Of a stretch of DNA of 35,044 bases, positions 25,681 through 34,632 are shown one piece after another. How positions within the stretch are numbered: position 1 is the stretch's first letter; each line of letters begins with the position of its first letter. The position numbers were made by a program, and so were the translations under genes. The notes beneath the pieces are model-generated. The model saw only the letters and a program-made list of their open reading frames with translations, had not been told where the DNA came from and searched no databases. The DNA is from 66-474 sp035572335 (lineage in GTDB: Bacteria > Pseudomonadota > Gammaproteobacteria > Xanthomonadales > Rhodanobacteraceae): contig DATNAW010000037.1 of NCBI GenBank assembly GCA_035572335.1, positions 1-35,044 on the forward strand, read 5' to 3'.

Positions 25681-26732
25681 AACCCCGCGGTGCCCGCCGA
25701 CTGATCACACTGGGCCTGACAAGCCTCTGCACCATTGCGGTCTGCGCGGCACCGCCGACAGGCCTGCAGCGGGACGTCGTCTTCAGCACGCCTGCGCCAC
25801 TCGCGCGCAACGGCGAATTGTTGCGCAGGCTGGTCAGCCCACTGCACGCCATCGACCTGCAACGGGCGATGGCCGGTAATCCGCTGGCGATGCAGGCATC
25901 GCCGCTGGCCCCCGTACAACAACATTTTGCGCTTTACGTACCCGCGTCGCCGGCGCCGGCGCGCGGTTATGCGCTGATGGTGTTCGTGCCGCCATGGAAC
26001 GATGCACGGATACCGATGGAATGGATTCCGGTGCTGGACCGCAATCACGTCATCTTCATCTCCGCGGCCGGTTCGGGCAACGACGCCAATGTCCTGAATC
26101 GGCGCGATCCGCTCGCATTGCTCGCGGCGTACAACGTGATGCAACGCTATCGCGTCGATCCCGCGCGCGTGTACGTGGGCGGATTTTCCGGCGGATCGCG
26201 CGTGGCCCTGCGGCTGGCGCTCGCCTATCCCGATCTTTTCCGCGGCGCGCTGCTGGATGCCGGCAGCGATCCGATCGGCACCGCGCAAATTCCGTTGCCT
26301 CCGGCCGAACTGCTGCACCGCTTCCAGCAGTATTCGCGCATCGTATTCCTGACCGGCAGCGATGACGCGATCCGGCGGGCGCAACATGCGCGCACCGCCG
26401 AATCGCTGCAGCAGTGGTGCGTATTCGACACCGAAAGCATCACGCTGTTGCATGCGGGCCATGTGCTGGCCGCTGCGCCTGGCTTCGCACGAGCGCTGGG
26501 CGTGCTTTTCAAACCGCGTGCGCCGGACGCGGCCAAAGTCGATGCGTGCCGTGCGCGCAATGCAGCGGCGCTCGCGAAGGATCTCGCCGACGCCGAATCC
26601 CTCATCCGCGCGGGCCATGCCAACCAGGCGATGCAGGCGCTCGCGGCAATCGACGCCCGCTACGGCAGTCTTGCCGCACCCCGCAGCGTCGAACTCCTGC
26701 ATGCGCTCGATGCACATCGCGAACCTCATTGA
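25677..26732 (+). CDS. Secreted alpha/beta hydrolase (esterase-like)
   Basis: A 351-residue protein with a signal-like N-terminus (RRLITLGLTSLCTIAVCAA). The central part fits an alpha/beta hydrolase: YALMVFVPPWND, VIFISAAGSGND (oxyanion-side strand), YRVDPARVYVGGFSGGSRVALRLALAYPDLF with nucleophile Ser171 in GFSGG. The likely catalytic Asp is in VFLTGSDD, and the His is in LLHAGHVLA. This resembles PHB-depolymerase-like or feruloyl-esterase-like proteins. A C-terminal helical extension (AKDLADAESLIRAGHANQAMQALAAIDARYG) has a TPR-like pattern. The start overlaps the racemase stop as ATGA. Confidence 0.8.
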   Translation: MKPRGARRLITLGLTSLCTIAVCAAPPTGLQRDVVFSTPAPLARNGELLRRLVSPLHAIDLQRAMAGNPLAMQASPLAPVQQHFALYVPASPAPARGYALMVFVPPWNDARIPMEWIPVLDRNHVIFISAAGSGNDANVLNRRDPLALLAAYNVMQRYRVDPARVYVGGFSGGSRVALRLALAYPDLFRGALLDAGSDPIGTAQIPLPPAELLHRFQQYSRIVFLTGSDDAIRRAQHARTAESLQQWCVFDTESITLLHAGHVLAAAPGFARALGVLFKPRAPDAAKVDACRARNAAALAKDLADAESLIRAGHANQAMQALAAIDARYGSLAAPRSVELLHALDAHREPH

Positions 26733-26961
26733 CGCGAACGCTTCAGGTTGGCGGTAGTACGGTTGAACATGCGCAAGCATTCGTCGAGCAGGTGCGACTG
26801 GTCCGCACATGCATCGAACAGGGGCTTCGATGAAGCTCGCGCGCCCGCGAACGGAGCGATTGATCCGCGTCAATATTGAACCCGTACGTTTCGCGTCGCT
26901 GTTCGCGACCCGCTATGCTTTTTGCCATCCCCTTACTCTTGCGCTCCCGTCACGCCTTGTC
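26733..26961. other. 229-bp spacer before the TVP38-family gene
   Basis: No gene or repeat is supported. A TATGCT (26914-26919) within the more AT-rich last 60 bp is a possible -10 for the downstream gene; no good -35 is visible. An in-frame upstream extension of the next gene runs through this stretch but carries no family sequence. Confidence 0.45.
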
Positions 26962-27657
26962 ATGAGCCGATTGCGCGCCTTCGTGCCACTGCTCGTCCTC
27001 ATCGCGATCGGTGTGGCGGTGGGTGCCAGCGGCATGCTGCAACATCTGGCACCCAGTCACCTGATGGCCGAGCAGGCCAACTGGTCGCGGCAGATCGCCG
27101 CGCACCCGGCGTTGACGTACACCATCTACGTGATCGTGCTGACGCTGTCGATCGCCACGGCGATGCCGGGCCCACTGTTCATCATCATCGCGGGCGGCAT
27201 GCTGTTCGGGATGGGGCCAGCGATCGGCTTGTCGCTGGTCGGCGAAGTGCTGGGTTCGCTGCTGCTGTTCTATGCCGCGCGCCACGCCTTCGGCGCGGGC
27301 AAGCGGCCGCCACCGAAATTCGTGGAGCGAGTGCGGCAGGGTTATCAGGCCAACCCGATTTCGTACACCTTGTTCCTGCGCCTCGTGCCGCTGTTTCCGT
27401 TCGGCGGGATCACCGTGGCGCTCGCCTGGCTACGTTGTCCGGTCTGGCTGTTCACGCTGGCGACCGCACTGGGCGGCGTCATCATGCTGGTGTTCGAAAC
27501 CGCGATCGGTGCCGGACTCGGGCAATCCATCGCCTCGGGCCAAAGCTTGTCGCCCGAGCTGATCCTGGAGCCGCACATCTGGCTGCCCCTGGTGGGCCTG
27601 GGATTGCTGGCGCTCGTGCCGGTCGTCGTGCAGCGATTCAGATCCGGGGAAAACTGA
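26962..27657 (+). CDS. TVP38/TMEM64 (VTT/DedA-like) membrane protein
   Basis: A 231-residue inner-membrane protein with about five to six hydrophobic segments. It starts with an N-terminal helix (FVPLLVLIAIGVAVGAS). The VTT core reads ALTYTIYVIVLTLSIATAMPGPLFIIIAGGMLFGMGPAIGLSLVGEVLGSLLLFYAAR. YTLFLRLVPLFPFGGITVALAW is the conserved re-entrant region (FLRLVPLFPFG), with further helices FTLATALGGVIMLVFETAIGAGLG and LPLVGLGLLALVPVVV. Related proteins act in lipid transport or scrambling; the precise role here is unknown. ATG 26962 is chosen because the upstream extension lacks family similarity. Confidence 0.88.
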   Translation: MSRLRAFVPLLVLIAIGVAVGASGMLQHLAPSHLMAEQANWSRQIAAHPALTYTIYVIVLTLSIATAMPGPLFIIIAGGMLFGMGPAIGLSLVGEVLGSLLLFYAARHAFGAGKRPPPKFVERVRQGYQANPISYTLFLRLVPLFPFGGITVALAWLRCPVWLFTLATALGGVIMLVFETAIGAGLGQSIASGQSLSPELILEPHIWLPLVGLGLLALVPVVVQRFRSGEN

Positions 27658-27661
27658 CTCG

Positions 27662-27925
27662 TCAGTCGGGGCGTGTCGCCCAGAAGGCCAACCCGGTGAT
27701 CAGGCACGCCACCGCGGCGCTGATCAATGCCGTTTCCACCGGCCGCCGGTGAACGAAACCGCTCACCTTGTCGCCGCCGCGCTGCGCATAACGCCACGCA
27801 TCGCTCGCCATGTCCTGGGCCTGGTCGGCCATCACGTTGACACCATGTCTCACTTGTTCCTTTGCAGTACTCATTGCGTCCGCTCCACCATGCATTGCCG
27901 ACTTCCCTTCTTCCGTGACGTTCAC
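27662..27925 (-). CDS. DUF883 family (YqjD/ElaB-like) membrane-anchored protein
   Basis: An 87-residue protein. A charged amphipathic helix (STAKEQVRHGVNVMADQAQDMASDAWRYAQRGGDKVSGFV) is followed by a C-terminal membrane helix (VETALISAAVACLITGLAFWAT), the layout of YqjD/ElaB, which in E. coli bind ribosomes and tail-anchor in the membrane. The start is a GTG at 27925, supported by GGAAGGAG 7-8 nt upstream; a later ATG would give a 70-residue version. It converges on the TVP38-family gene with 4 bp between stops. Confidence 0.85.
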   Translation of the reverse strand: MNVTEEGKSAMHGGADAMSTAKEQVRHGVNVMADQAQDMASDAWRYAQRGGDKVSGFVHRRPVETALISAAVACLITGLAFWATRPD

Positions 27926-27996
27926 GCTGCTTCTCCTTCCAAAGCGACAGCCTACATCCGCGCGCGTGGAAACCGTGTCAACGCGGCGGGAACGAT

Positions 27997-29796
27997 TCAG
28001 CGGCGCTTGGCGTGCGGTTCATCGACGCACGCGCGATCGACTGTCTCCGCCCTGGCGATCGTCGCACGGCCGCCACGTCCGATATGCACGCACTGGTCCG
28101 CGATGTCGAGCGGTCCGTGTCGGTGCGACACCACGATCAGGATCGTGTGCGGCAGGCGCCACTTCAATGCTTCGAGCACGTTCATTTCGGACGCCGCATC
28201 GAGCGCTCCGGTCGCCTCGTCGAGCACGGCGATGAACGGTTGGCGCAGGATGACTTGCGCCAGCAGCAAGCGCTGCAGTTCACCGCCCGAGAGACGGCAG
28301 GACGAACCCTGCACCTCCAGGTCGAGGCCATCGCGCATGCCGTGCAAACGCGCGTCGAGGCCCACGTCCGCCAGCACCTCGTGCAGACATCGATCAATAC
28401 GATCGGGCGCCGCCCACAACAGGCACTCGCGAATCGTGCGCTGCCAGGGACGGATGCTCTGGCTGACGTAGGCGCCCTTGCGCACCAGTTGCCGGTAGGC
28501 GTCGAAGTCCACGCAACGTCCGTCGACGTGCGCGGCAAAAAAAGCAGGCGTCGTCATGCCCGCCAGCACGTCCACCAGGCTGGTTTTCCCGATGCCGGAG
28601 TCGCCCGCGACCAGGGTCATCTCGCCGGGCGTCAGGATCAGGTTCTCGACCTCGACGCGCAGCGAAGACAACTGCAATCGCACCCGTTCAATGTCGATGC
28701 GCCGCACGGCGCCGCCGGCATCCATTGCCGGCGGCATGGACCACCGTACGCGATCGAGGGTTGCGTAGCGACGCCACAACTCGAACGCCGGCACGGCGAG
28801 ACGCAATTGCTGGATATTGTGCCGCGTCGAAGACATGTAGGGCAGCAGGCGGCCAAGCAGCAATCCCACCGCGACCAGCGACGCCTGGTCGACGCCATGC
28901 CAACGACCGGCGATCAGGAAGATGACGACCATGCCGACCGTCGCCAGCAGTTCCACGACGAGTTTTCCGGAAGCGGTCAGCTCGATCTGGCGCCGATATG
29001 CACGCGCGAGCCGCGCCGAGGTGGCGCCGTAACCGGCCTTCTCCGCCTCTTCGCGCTCGAACGAACGGACGTGGCGCAAACGGCGCGGGAAATCCTCGCT
29101 GAACCAGAACAGCCGCGTCGTGTCTTCGACAAATTGCCGGCTGACCCGCGACTGCTCGCGGCCATGCCAGCGCAATGCAACCAGGCCGAGTGCCGCCAAT
29201 GCAGGCAGCATCAGCGCAAGCACGGGCGAGACCCAGAAGGCGACCGCGAGGTTGACGGCGGTCGTCACGCCCGCCACCAGCAATTGCAATGTCGCGCCGA
29301 CGCCCTGGGTGACGAGTTCGACGTTGGCGGTCAGGACGTTGGCGATCTCCGCCGAGCTCAATCCGTTCAGCGCCACGACATCGGCATCGACCAGCCGCGC
29401 GTGCACCCTGCCCCGCAACCGCATCGCGCAATCGCTGATGATGCGCGCACCCAGCCCGGACACGAACCAGCGCAGCAGCACGTGGCACGCCGTCGCCATC
29501 ACGAAGAGCGCCAGCAGTGTTCCGGTATTTGTCGGCAGCGCCAGCACGTGGCCGCCGAACATCGGCGCGTGGCCCGACTGGATCAGCGGTACCAGCACGA
29601 TCGCGGCGAGGCTTCCCGTCAGCGCCGCGACGAGCGACAACAACACGTGTGTGCCGGCAAGGATCGCGCCATACCGGCCGACGATCGGCGCGAATGCGCG
29701 CAACAAATCGAGGCGCCGGCGCCACGACGGCAAAACCGGCGACGATGTGGCCGCGGCCACGCCGCGTGCGTCAGTCGAGCAATCGGCGGAGCGCAT
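27997..29796 (-). CDS. ABC transporter, fused permease and ATPase (exporter type)
   Basis: A 599-residue half-transporter. The transmembrane domain covers about 35-330 with hydrophobic segments near 43-72, 92-112, 165-207 and 280-320. The nucleotide-binding domain follows, with Walker A GDSGIGKTS (398-406), Q-loop AYVSQSIRPWQ, signature LSGGE (502-506), Walker B FIAVLDE (521-527), and H-loop His558 in IVVSHR. All catalytic residues are present, so it should be an active homodimeric exporter. It overlaps the upstream kinase-like gene by 26 bp and is probably translated with it. Its cargo is likely the product of the adjacent radical SAM/nucleotidyltransferase genes (inference). Confidence 0.88.
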   Translation of the reverse strand: MRSADCSTDARGVAAATSSPVLPSWRRRLDLLRAFAPIVGRYGAILAGTHVLLSLVAALTGSLAAIVLVPLIQSGHAPMFGGHVLALPTNTGTLLALFVMATACHVLLRWFVSGLGARIISDCAMRLRGRVHARLVDADVVALNGLSSAEIANVLTANVELVTQGVGATLQLLVAGVTTAVNLAVAFWVSPVLALMLPALAALGLVALRWHGREQSRVSRQFVEDTTRLFWFSEDFPRRLRHVRSFEREEAEKAGYGATSARLARAYRRQIELTASGKLVVELLATVGMVVIFLIAGRWHGVDQASLVAVGLLLGRLLPYMSSTRHNIQQLRLAVPAFELWRRYATLDRVRWSMPPAMDAGGAVRRIDIERVRLQLSSLRVEVENLILTPGEMTLVAGDSGIGKTSLVDVLAGMTTPAFFAAHVDGRCVDFDAYRQLVRKGAYVSQSIRPWQRTIRECLLWAAPDRIDRCLHEVLADVGLDARLHGMRDGLDLEVQGSSCRLSGGELQRLLLAQVILRQPFIAVLDEATGALDAASEMNVLEALKWRLPHTILIVVSHRHGPLDIADQCVHIGRGGRATIARAETVDRACVDEPHAKRR

Positions 29797-30886
29797 CGAT
29801 GGAATCGCGCGGATGCCTCCCGCGCCGCAATTGATGGGCACCCTTGTCCAGGATCTGCCGCTTGAAAGGTTGCCAACCCGGTTGGCGCGATGCATTGGGC
29901 TGGTCGGCTTCGAGGAGGAGACTGGCCTCGCGTGCATCGAGCGGCCTCAGCAGGGCATCGGACGAATCGGCCGTCTGGGCAGACACGAACACCGCAGCGA
30001 CCAGGGACAACGCGCGCGCCGCGGGCCTGCCGTATTCCTGCCGCAGATCGACTTCGAATTTCCGGACGCCGCTGCGGCGGCGGATGACCGGCGCGTGCGC
30101 GATCCAGCGGCGGATCGCATCGTCGGTGACGAAATCCAGTGCGTCGCCCTTCAAATGCAGATAGTTGGGAACGCCTGTCGCGAGCAAATCCCCGGGCCGC
30201 ACGAAGACCGCATCCTCGGCGAGCAGTTCCAGTCCCTGCAACAAGCCATGCAATGCCAGCGTCGATTTGCCCGAGCCGCTGCCGCCGAGCAGCAGCACGC
30301 CGCGGCCATCCCGTCCCACGCACGCGCCATGCAGGGGTACCAAGCCAATCGCGCGCGTCGCCAGGATGAACACCGCGAATTCGATCAACTCGCAACGCAG
30401 GTGATAGGCGTGCTGCAGCATGTCCTCCGACGCGGTGATCCGCGCCCACCGTCGCTCCGGATCGATGACCGCATGATTCAACGCATCGACATGCGCGCAA
30501 AACACATTCCCGTCCTGTCGTATCCACGGCGCTGGCGGCTCACCCGTCCACGAATTTGCACGCCGCGGAAGCAGGCACAGCTCGACACGGAATTCCGCGG
30601 CGACACCGGGCAGCGTTTGCGCTGGCAGCCGTCCATACGCGGCCTCGACCAGATCGATCAAATCACGGCTGATGCTTTCGAATCGGAAGAGGCCGCCCAG
30701 AACCCGCCGGGTTGCGGTGAGGGGAGGCGCAGCGGGTCTGGGCGGTGGGAACAGCTTCCGATGCGTGCCATCGCCGACGCGCATCGCGCCGGCACGATCG
30801 AAGGAAGCTTCCAGGTTGGATCGCACGGGGTTCGCAATCTCCGGATGGCACCGTAGGTGCGGTGCCGCGCGAAAAAGGTTGCGCAT
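29771..30886 (-). CDS. HPr kinase/phosphorylase-related P-loop protein
   Basis: A 371-residue protein whose C-terminal half resembles the catalytic domain of HPr kinase: VPLHGACVGRDGRGVLLLGGSGSGKSTLALHGLLQG, where the Walker A lies near residues 201-210, followed by LELLAEDAVFV in place of the usual ADD motif. The N-terminal ~180 residues do not resemble the HprK N-domain and are not recognised. No PTS genes lie nearby. Such HprK-like proteins occur in lasso-peptide clusters (PadeK phosphorylates the precursor peptide) and in other modification loci; here it is paired with an exporter. The start is uncertain: ATG 30886 is listed, but GTG 30940 is in frame and would add 18 residues. Confidence 0.75.
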   Translation of the reverse strand: MRNLFRAAPHLRCHPEIANPVRSNLEASFDRAGAMRVGDGTHRKLFPPPRPAAPPLTATRRVLGGLFRFESISRDLIDLVEAAYGRLPAQTLPGVAAEFRVELCLLPRRANSWTGEPPAPWIRQDGNVFCAHVDALNHAVIDPERRWARITASEDMLQHAYHLRCELIEFAVFILATRAIGLVPLHGACVGRDGRGVLLLGGSGSGKSTLALHGLLQGLELLAEDAVFVRPGDLLATGVPNYLHLKGDALDFVTDDAIRRWIAHAPVIRRRSGVRKFEVDLRQEYGRPAARALSLVAAVFVSAQTADSSDALLRPLDAREASLLLEADQPNASRQPGWQPFKRQILDKGAHQLRRGRHPRDSIDALRRLLD

Positions 30887-30997
30887 CGACGCGGCCGCAT
30901 CGGACTCCCGTTGTGCAACCTGCAACGACACCCGCGGCACTCACTCCCACGCGTGTTCGATGCGTTGCCACCGGCACCCCACAAGGCCTCTCCGCTG
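30887..30997. promoter_or_regulatory. Divergent promoter region of the kinase/exporter and radical SAM operons
   Basis: Only 57 bp (GTG start) to 111 bp (ATG start) separate the two divergent operons. Promoters for both must lie here or inside the kinase-like coding sequence. I cannot identify clear -35/-10 pairs. No short ORF with a ribosome binding site, and so no precursor peptide, is seen in it. Confidence 0.45.
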
Positions 30998-32509
30998 ATG
31001 CTGACAATCCAGGTCTCCCATTCTTATTTTTTGCGATACGACCCCAAGCAGTGGGAACGCGGCAAACCCTACCCCCCGCTTGCAACCATCCAGATCGCCG
31101 CGTTGTTGCGAAGAATGGGACACGGCGTCGCGCTGTTCGATGCGATGCTCGCCGACGGCGTCGAGGCTTACGAAGCATCACTGTCGTCCGCCGCGCCTGA
31201 CGTGGTGGTGTTGTACGAGGACAACTTCAACTTCCTCACCAAGATGTGCCTCGGCCGGATGCGCGAAGCCGCATGCCGGATGATCGCGGCGGCGCGCGAG
31301 CGCGGGGCGCGGGTGATCGTCGCCGGTTCCGACGCGTCCGACCGTCCGGAACCTTTTCTCGCCGCGGGCGCCGACGTGGCGCTGGCTGGCGAAGGCATCG
31401 CGGCACTCGTCCAGTTGATTGGGCGGCTGGACGCGAATCCGGACATCGATACCCAAGGCTGGGCGGCCGGGCTCGCCGGCGTCTCCATCCTCGATGCGGG
31501 ACAAACGCGAACGGCCCGCATCGGGGTGCAACCGCCGGACGCGCAACTCACCGGCCTCCCGGCCTGGGACCTGATCGACATCGAGCGTTACCGTGCGCTG
31601 TGGCTGGAACGACACGGTTGCTTCAGCCTCAACATGACGGCATCGCGTGGTTGCCCGTTCCACTGCAACTGGTGCGCCAAGCCGATCTGGGGCAATCACT
31701 ACCGGCGCCGCGAGGCCGGCGAAGTCGCGGTGGAGATGACCTACCTGAAGCACGCGTTTCGCCCCGACCACATCTGGTTCGCCGACGATATCTTCGGATT
31801 CCACAGCGACTGGGTGAACGAATTTGCCGAACGCCTGCGCGACAACGACGGCGGCGTGCCCTTCACGATCCAGACCCGCGCCGACATCTCGACCGAACCG
31901 ATGGCCGCCGCGCTCGAACGCGCCGGTTGCGCGGAAGCGTGGATAGGCGCGGAAAGCGGCAGCCAACGCGTGCTCGACTGGATGGCCAAGGGCACCCGCG
32001 TCGGCAAGCTCGTCGACGCGCGCAAGCGGCTCGGCGCGCACGGCATCCGCGTCGGCTTTTTCATCCAGCTCGGCTACCTCGGCGAACAGCTTTCCGACCT
32101 GCTTGCAACGCGCGAACTGATCAAGCTCGCCGCACCCGACGACATCGGCGTCAGTGTGTCGTACCCGCTTCCGGGCACGCGATTCTACGAACAGGTGAAA
32201 ACCCAGCTCGGCGAAAAGACCCATTGGCGCGACAGTGGCGACCTGGCCATGATGTTCCGGGGCACCTACGACTCGGCGTTCTACCGCGGCTTCCGCGACC
32301 TGCTGCACGAACAGGTGACGCTGCAGCAGGCACGCGACATCGATTCGCCCGCAGCGCGCAAACGCGCGCTCGCCGCGCTCGGTGCGCGATGGGATGCGCT
32401 GATCGCAAGCGAATCCCTCCATCGCAATCCTGACGCGACGCCGGCGCCGCTGCCGCGTCGCGACCATGTCGAGCCGCTGCGCCGTGTTGCCGCCACTCAA
32501 ACGCATTGA
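30998..32509 (+). CDS. Radical SAM protein with B12-binding-like N-terminal domain
   Basis: A 503-residue protein. The N-terminal 180 residues follow the B12-binding-domain layout of the BchE/HpnJ-like group (PYPPLATIQIAALLRRMGHGVALFDAML, DVVVLYEDNFNFLT, RVIVAGSDAS, DVALAGEGIAALVQLI) but lack the DxHxxG cobalamin ligand motif. The radical SAM core starts with SRGCPFHCNWCAKPIWG; Cys219, 223 and 226 form the CxxxCxxC [4Fe-4S] site. Further core elements are IWFADDIFGFHSDWV, FTIQTRADI, CAEAWIGAESGSQRVLDWM and IRVGFFIQLGYLGE. The reaction is unknown; the family includes methyltransferases and cyclases. First gene of a rightward operon of overlapping genes. Confidence 0.85.
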   Translation: MLTIQVSHSYFLRYDPKQWERGKPYPPLATIQIAALLRRMGHGVALFDAMLADGVEAYEASLSSAAPDVVVLYEDNFNFLTKMCLGRMREAACRMIAAARERGARVIVAGSDASDRPEPFLAAGADVALAGEGIAALVQLIGRLDANPDIDTQGWAAGLAGVSILDAGQTRTARIGVQPPDAQLTGLPAWDLIDIERYRALWLERHGCFSLNMTASRGCPFHCNWCAKPIWGNHYRRREAGEVAVEMTYLKHAFRPDHIWFADDIFGFHSDWVNEFAERLRDNDGGVPFTIQTRADISTEPMAAALERAGCAEAWIGAESGSQRVLDWMAKGTRVGKLVDARKRLGAHGIRVGFFIQLGYLGEQLSDLLATRELIKLAAPDDIGVSVSYPLPGTRFYEQVKTQLGEKTHWRDSGDLAMMFRGTYDSAFYRGFRDLLHEQVTLQQARDIDSPAARKRALAALGARWDALIASESLHRNPDATPAPLPRRDHVEPLRRVAATQTH

Positions 32510-33740
32510 GGCCGGCCTGCGCCGCACCACCGAGGCGATTGCCGCGGAGCTGGCGCGCCCCGGCGGTGCAATGCCCGCATGGAGCGACCTCGAATGGCGG
32601 CTCGCATCGGCCGTCGCGGTGGCACACGGCGTGTCGCCGCTGCTGTGGAAACATTTGGGCTGGGCGCATCCACGCTGGCGAAGGTTCCTGGAAGCCCAGC
32701 ACGAACACGTCGCGATCCGCCACGCACGGATCGCCGCGCTGCTGGAACGGATCGACAGCCTGGCGCGCGCGGCCGGCGTCGCGATGACGCCACTGAAGGG
32801 CGCCGCGTTGCACGCGCTCGGTCTCTACGCGCCGGGCGACCGGCCGATGGCCGACATCGATTTGCTGGTCGGGGAGCGTGACTTCGATGCGGCGAGCGGA
32901 CTGATCCGCGCCGTTGGTTACGTTCCTTCATTCGACCACTGGCGGCACCGGGTTTTCAAACCGGCCACGGGAACGCCTCCCGCGGTGCTGGGCGAACACC
33001 GCGACACGCCGATCAACATCGAGCTGCACGCGCACGTACGCGAACGCCTGCCGGTATCGATCGTCGACATCACCGCTCGCATCCTGCCGCATGCACCCGA
33101 AGCCGGCTTGAACCCCTACCCGTCGCGCGGCGCCCTGCTCGCCCACCTGCTGCTGCACGCCGCCGGCAACATCTGCGCACGCAGCCTGCGCCTGATGCAC
33201 CTGCACGACATCGCCCTGCTGGCGCGAAGCCTGCAACCGGAGGAATGGGTGTTCCTGTGGAACGCGGATGCGTGTTGGTGGGCACTGCCGCCGCTGCGAA
33301 TGGCCGCGCGCTATTACGAGGATGCCATTCCCCAAGCCGTGCTCGCCACGCTTGCGCGCGATTGTCCGCCGCTGCTGCGAAGGATTTCCGGCCGCCAAAT
33401 TCTCACGGATGTTTCCTGTTCCGCACTGTGGCTGCACGCGTTCCCCGGCCTCGAATGGTCGCGCAATGCCGGGGACGCCGCCCGCTACGTCATCGAACGC
33501 GTGAAACCATCCGCCGAAAAAAACCGCGAGCGTGCGGACATGGTGCGCACGCAGTTGTGGCTCCACGACGAAGACTGGGTCACGGCGACGCAACGCCGGC
33601 GCATCCTCACCTGGCTGACCCGCCGCGTGCCGCGCATGGACATCATGTTCGTGGCGCGCATGGCGCTGGCGGACGCGCCATCGGCGGCCGGCGGCAATCG
33701 CGAAGTGACACGGGACGGTGCATGCCATGGGAACGCCTGA
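32466..33740 (+). CDS. Nucleotidyltransferase family protein (PF14907/NTP_transf_5-like)
   Basis: A 424-residue protein. The key region is MTPLKGAALHALGLYAPGDRPMADIDLLV (about 108-135), with the Lys-Gly-Ala loop and the DxD pair (Asp130, Asp132) of the uncharacterised nucleotidyltransferase family. A long helical N-terminal part (EWRLASAVAVAHGVSPLLWKHLGW) and a C-terminal His-containing region (LLAHLLLHAAGNICARSLRLMHLHDIALLAR) are usual for the family. Members occur in lasso-peptide and other peptide-modification clusters and next to HprK-like kinases; the substrate is unknown. The start lies 44 bp inside the radical SAM gene. The end overlaps the glycosyltransferase gene by 14 bp. Confidence 0.82.
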   Translation: MSSRCAVLPPLKRIEAGLRRTTEAIAAELARPGGAMPAWSDLEWRLASAVAVAHGVSPLLWKHLGWAHPRWRRFLEAQHEHVAIRHARIAALLERIDSLARAAGVAMTPLKGAALHALGLYAPGDRPMADIDLLVGERDFDAASGLIRAVGYVPSFDHWRHRVFKPATGTPPAVLGEHRDTPINIELHAHVRERLPVSIVDITARILPHAPEAGLNPYPSRGALLAHLLLHAAGNICARSLRLMHLHDIALLARSLQPEEWVFLWNADACWWALPPLRMAARYYEDAIPQAVLATLARDCPPLLRRISGRQILTDVSCSALWLHAFPGLEWSRNAGDAARYVIERVKPSAEKNRERADMVRTQLWLHDEDWVTATQRRRILTWLTRRVPRMDIMFVARMALADAPSAAGGNREVTRDGACHGNA

Positions 33741-34632
33741 GGTTTCCATCGTCCTGTCGACGTACAACCGGCTGCCTCTGCTGCACAGGGCGGTGGACTC
33801 CGTCATCGCGCAGACCTTTCGCGACTGGGAACTCATCGTGGTCGACGATGGTTCCACAGACGGCACGCGAGAATATCTCGAAGCGATCGAGGATCCACGC
33901 GTGCGGCCGATCTGGCTCCAACACGGTGGTGTCACTTCGGCCCGTAACGCCGGCCTCCGGCTTGCGCGCGGGGAGTGGGTGGCATTTCATGATTCGGATG
34001 ACCTGTGGCTGCCCGAAAAGCTGGAATGGCAACTGCAACGCGTCACTGCACACCCGGCGTGCCGGTGGAGTTACACGAAATATTCGTTCATCGACACAAA
34101 TGGGACACCGCTGCCAGAGCGAACAAACCTTCTGCCTCTGCCGGTTTCGGGGCACATCCTCGAACCGCTGCTCAGGTTCGAGGTCTCGACAGCGGTTCCG
34201 ACCATGCTCGTACAGCGCTCGCTGATCGAAGAGATCGGCGGATTCGACGCAAAGATGCTGTTCCTTTCCGACTACGATTTCATACTGCGCCTCGCTGCAT
34301 GCAGTGAGGTCTACGCGTTGTCCGAAATGCTGACCCTGGTTCGCGAACACCCGGGCAGGACCACTGCGCGGCTGCGTCCAGCGGATCTTCATGCCGATCA
34401 GGCCCGCTCGCTTCGCAAGGCCGCGGCGGCCACAACCGATCCCGGAATACGCGCACTGTGCCTGCGCCAATGCGCAACACAACTCGCGAGACAGGCGAAC
34501 GCGCTGTCGCGCGAAGGATCGCACCGGGCGGCATTTGCAACGCTCGCCCGCGCCGCGCGCCTCGCTCCCTTGCACAAACCGGTCGGGCGCGCGGCAGCAC
34601 GCTGCGCGGCGCGGGTGGTGGGCTGGAAGTGA
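33727..34632 (+). CDS. GT2 family glycosyltransferase
   Basis: A 301-residue GT-A enzyme. Motifs in order: VSIVLSTYNRLPLLHRAVDSV, LIVVDDGSTDGTREYL (nucleotide binding), GVTSARNAGLRLARGEWVAFHDSDD (DSDD, 89-92, metal/donor site), and VPTMLVQRSLIEEIGGFD followed by LSDYDFILRLA (acceptor side). It is soluble and has no predicted membrane helix. The donor and acceptor are not determined. ATG 33727 is preferred; a GTG 9 bp upstream is possible. The downstream methyltransferase gene overlaps its stop as GTGA. Confidence 0.88.
   Translation: MGTPEVSIVLSTYNRLPLLHRAVDSVIAQTFRDWELIVVDDGSTDGTREYLEAIEDPRVRPIWLQHGGVTSARNAGLRLARGEWVAFHDSDDLWLPEKLEWQLQRVTAHPACRWSYTKYSFIDTNGTPLPERTNLLPLPVSGHILEPLLRFEVSTAVPTMLVQRSLIEEIGGFDAKMLFLSDYDFILRLAACSEVYALSEMLTLVREHPGRTTARLRPADLHADQARSLRKAAAATTDPGIRALCLRQCATQLARQANALSREGSHRAAFATLARAARLAPLHKPVGRAAARCAARVVGWK

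Noticed and set aside
26769..26879. 36-codon short ORF in the gap before the TVP38-family gene, considered as a precursor peptide
   Set aside because: It has no ribosome binding site and no leader/core pattern, and lies more than 4 kb from the radical SAM gene.
28012..29865. 617-codon open frame opposite the ABC exporter
   Set aside because: His/Arg/Gln-rich shadow of a gene whose Walker A/B, signature and H-loop motifs are all present.
30960..30998. 12-codon ORF upstream of the radical SAM gene as a possible precursor peptide
   Set aside because: Too short, lacks a ribosome binding site and overlaps the radical SAM start.
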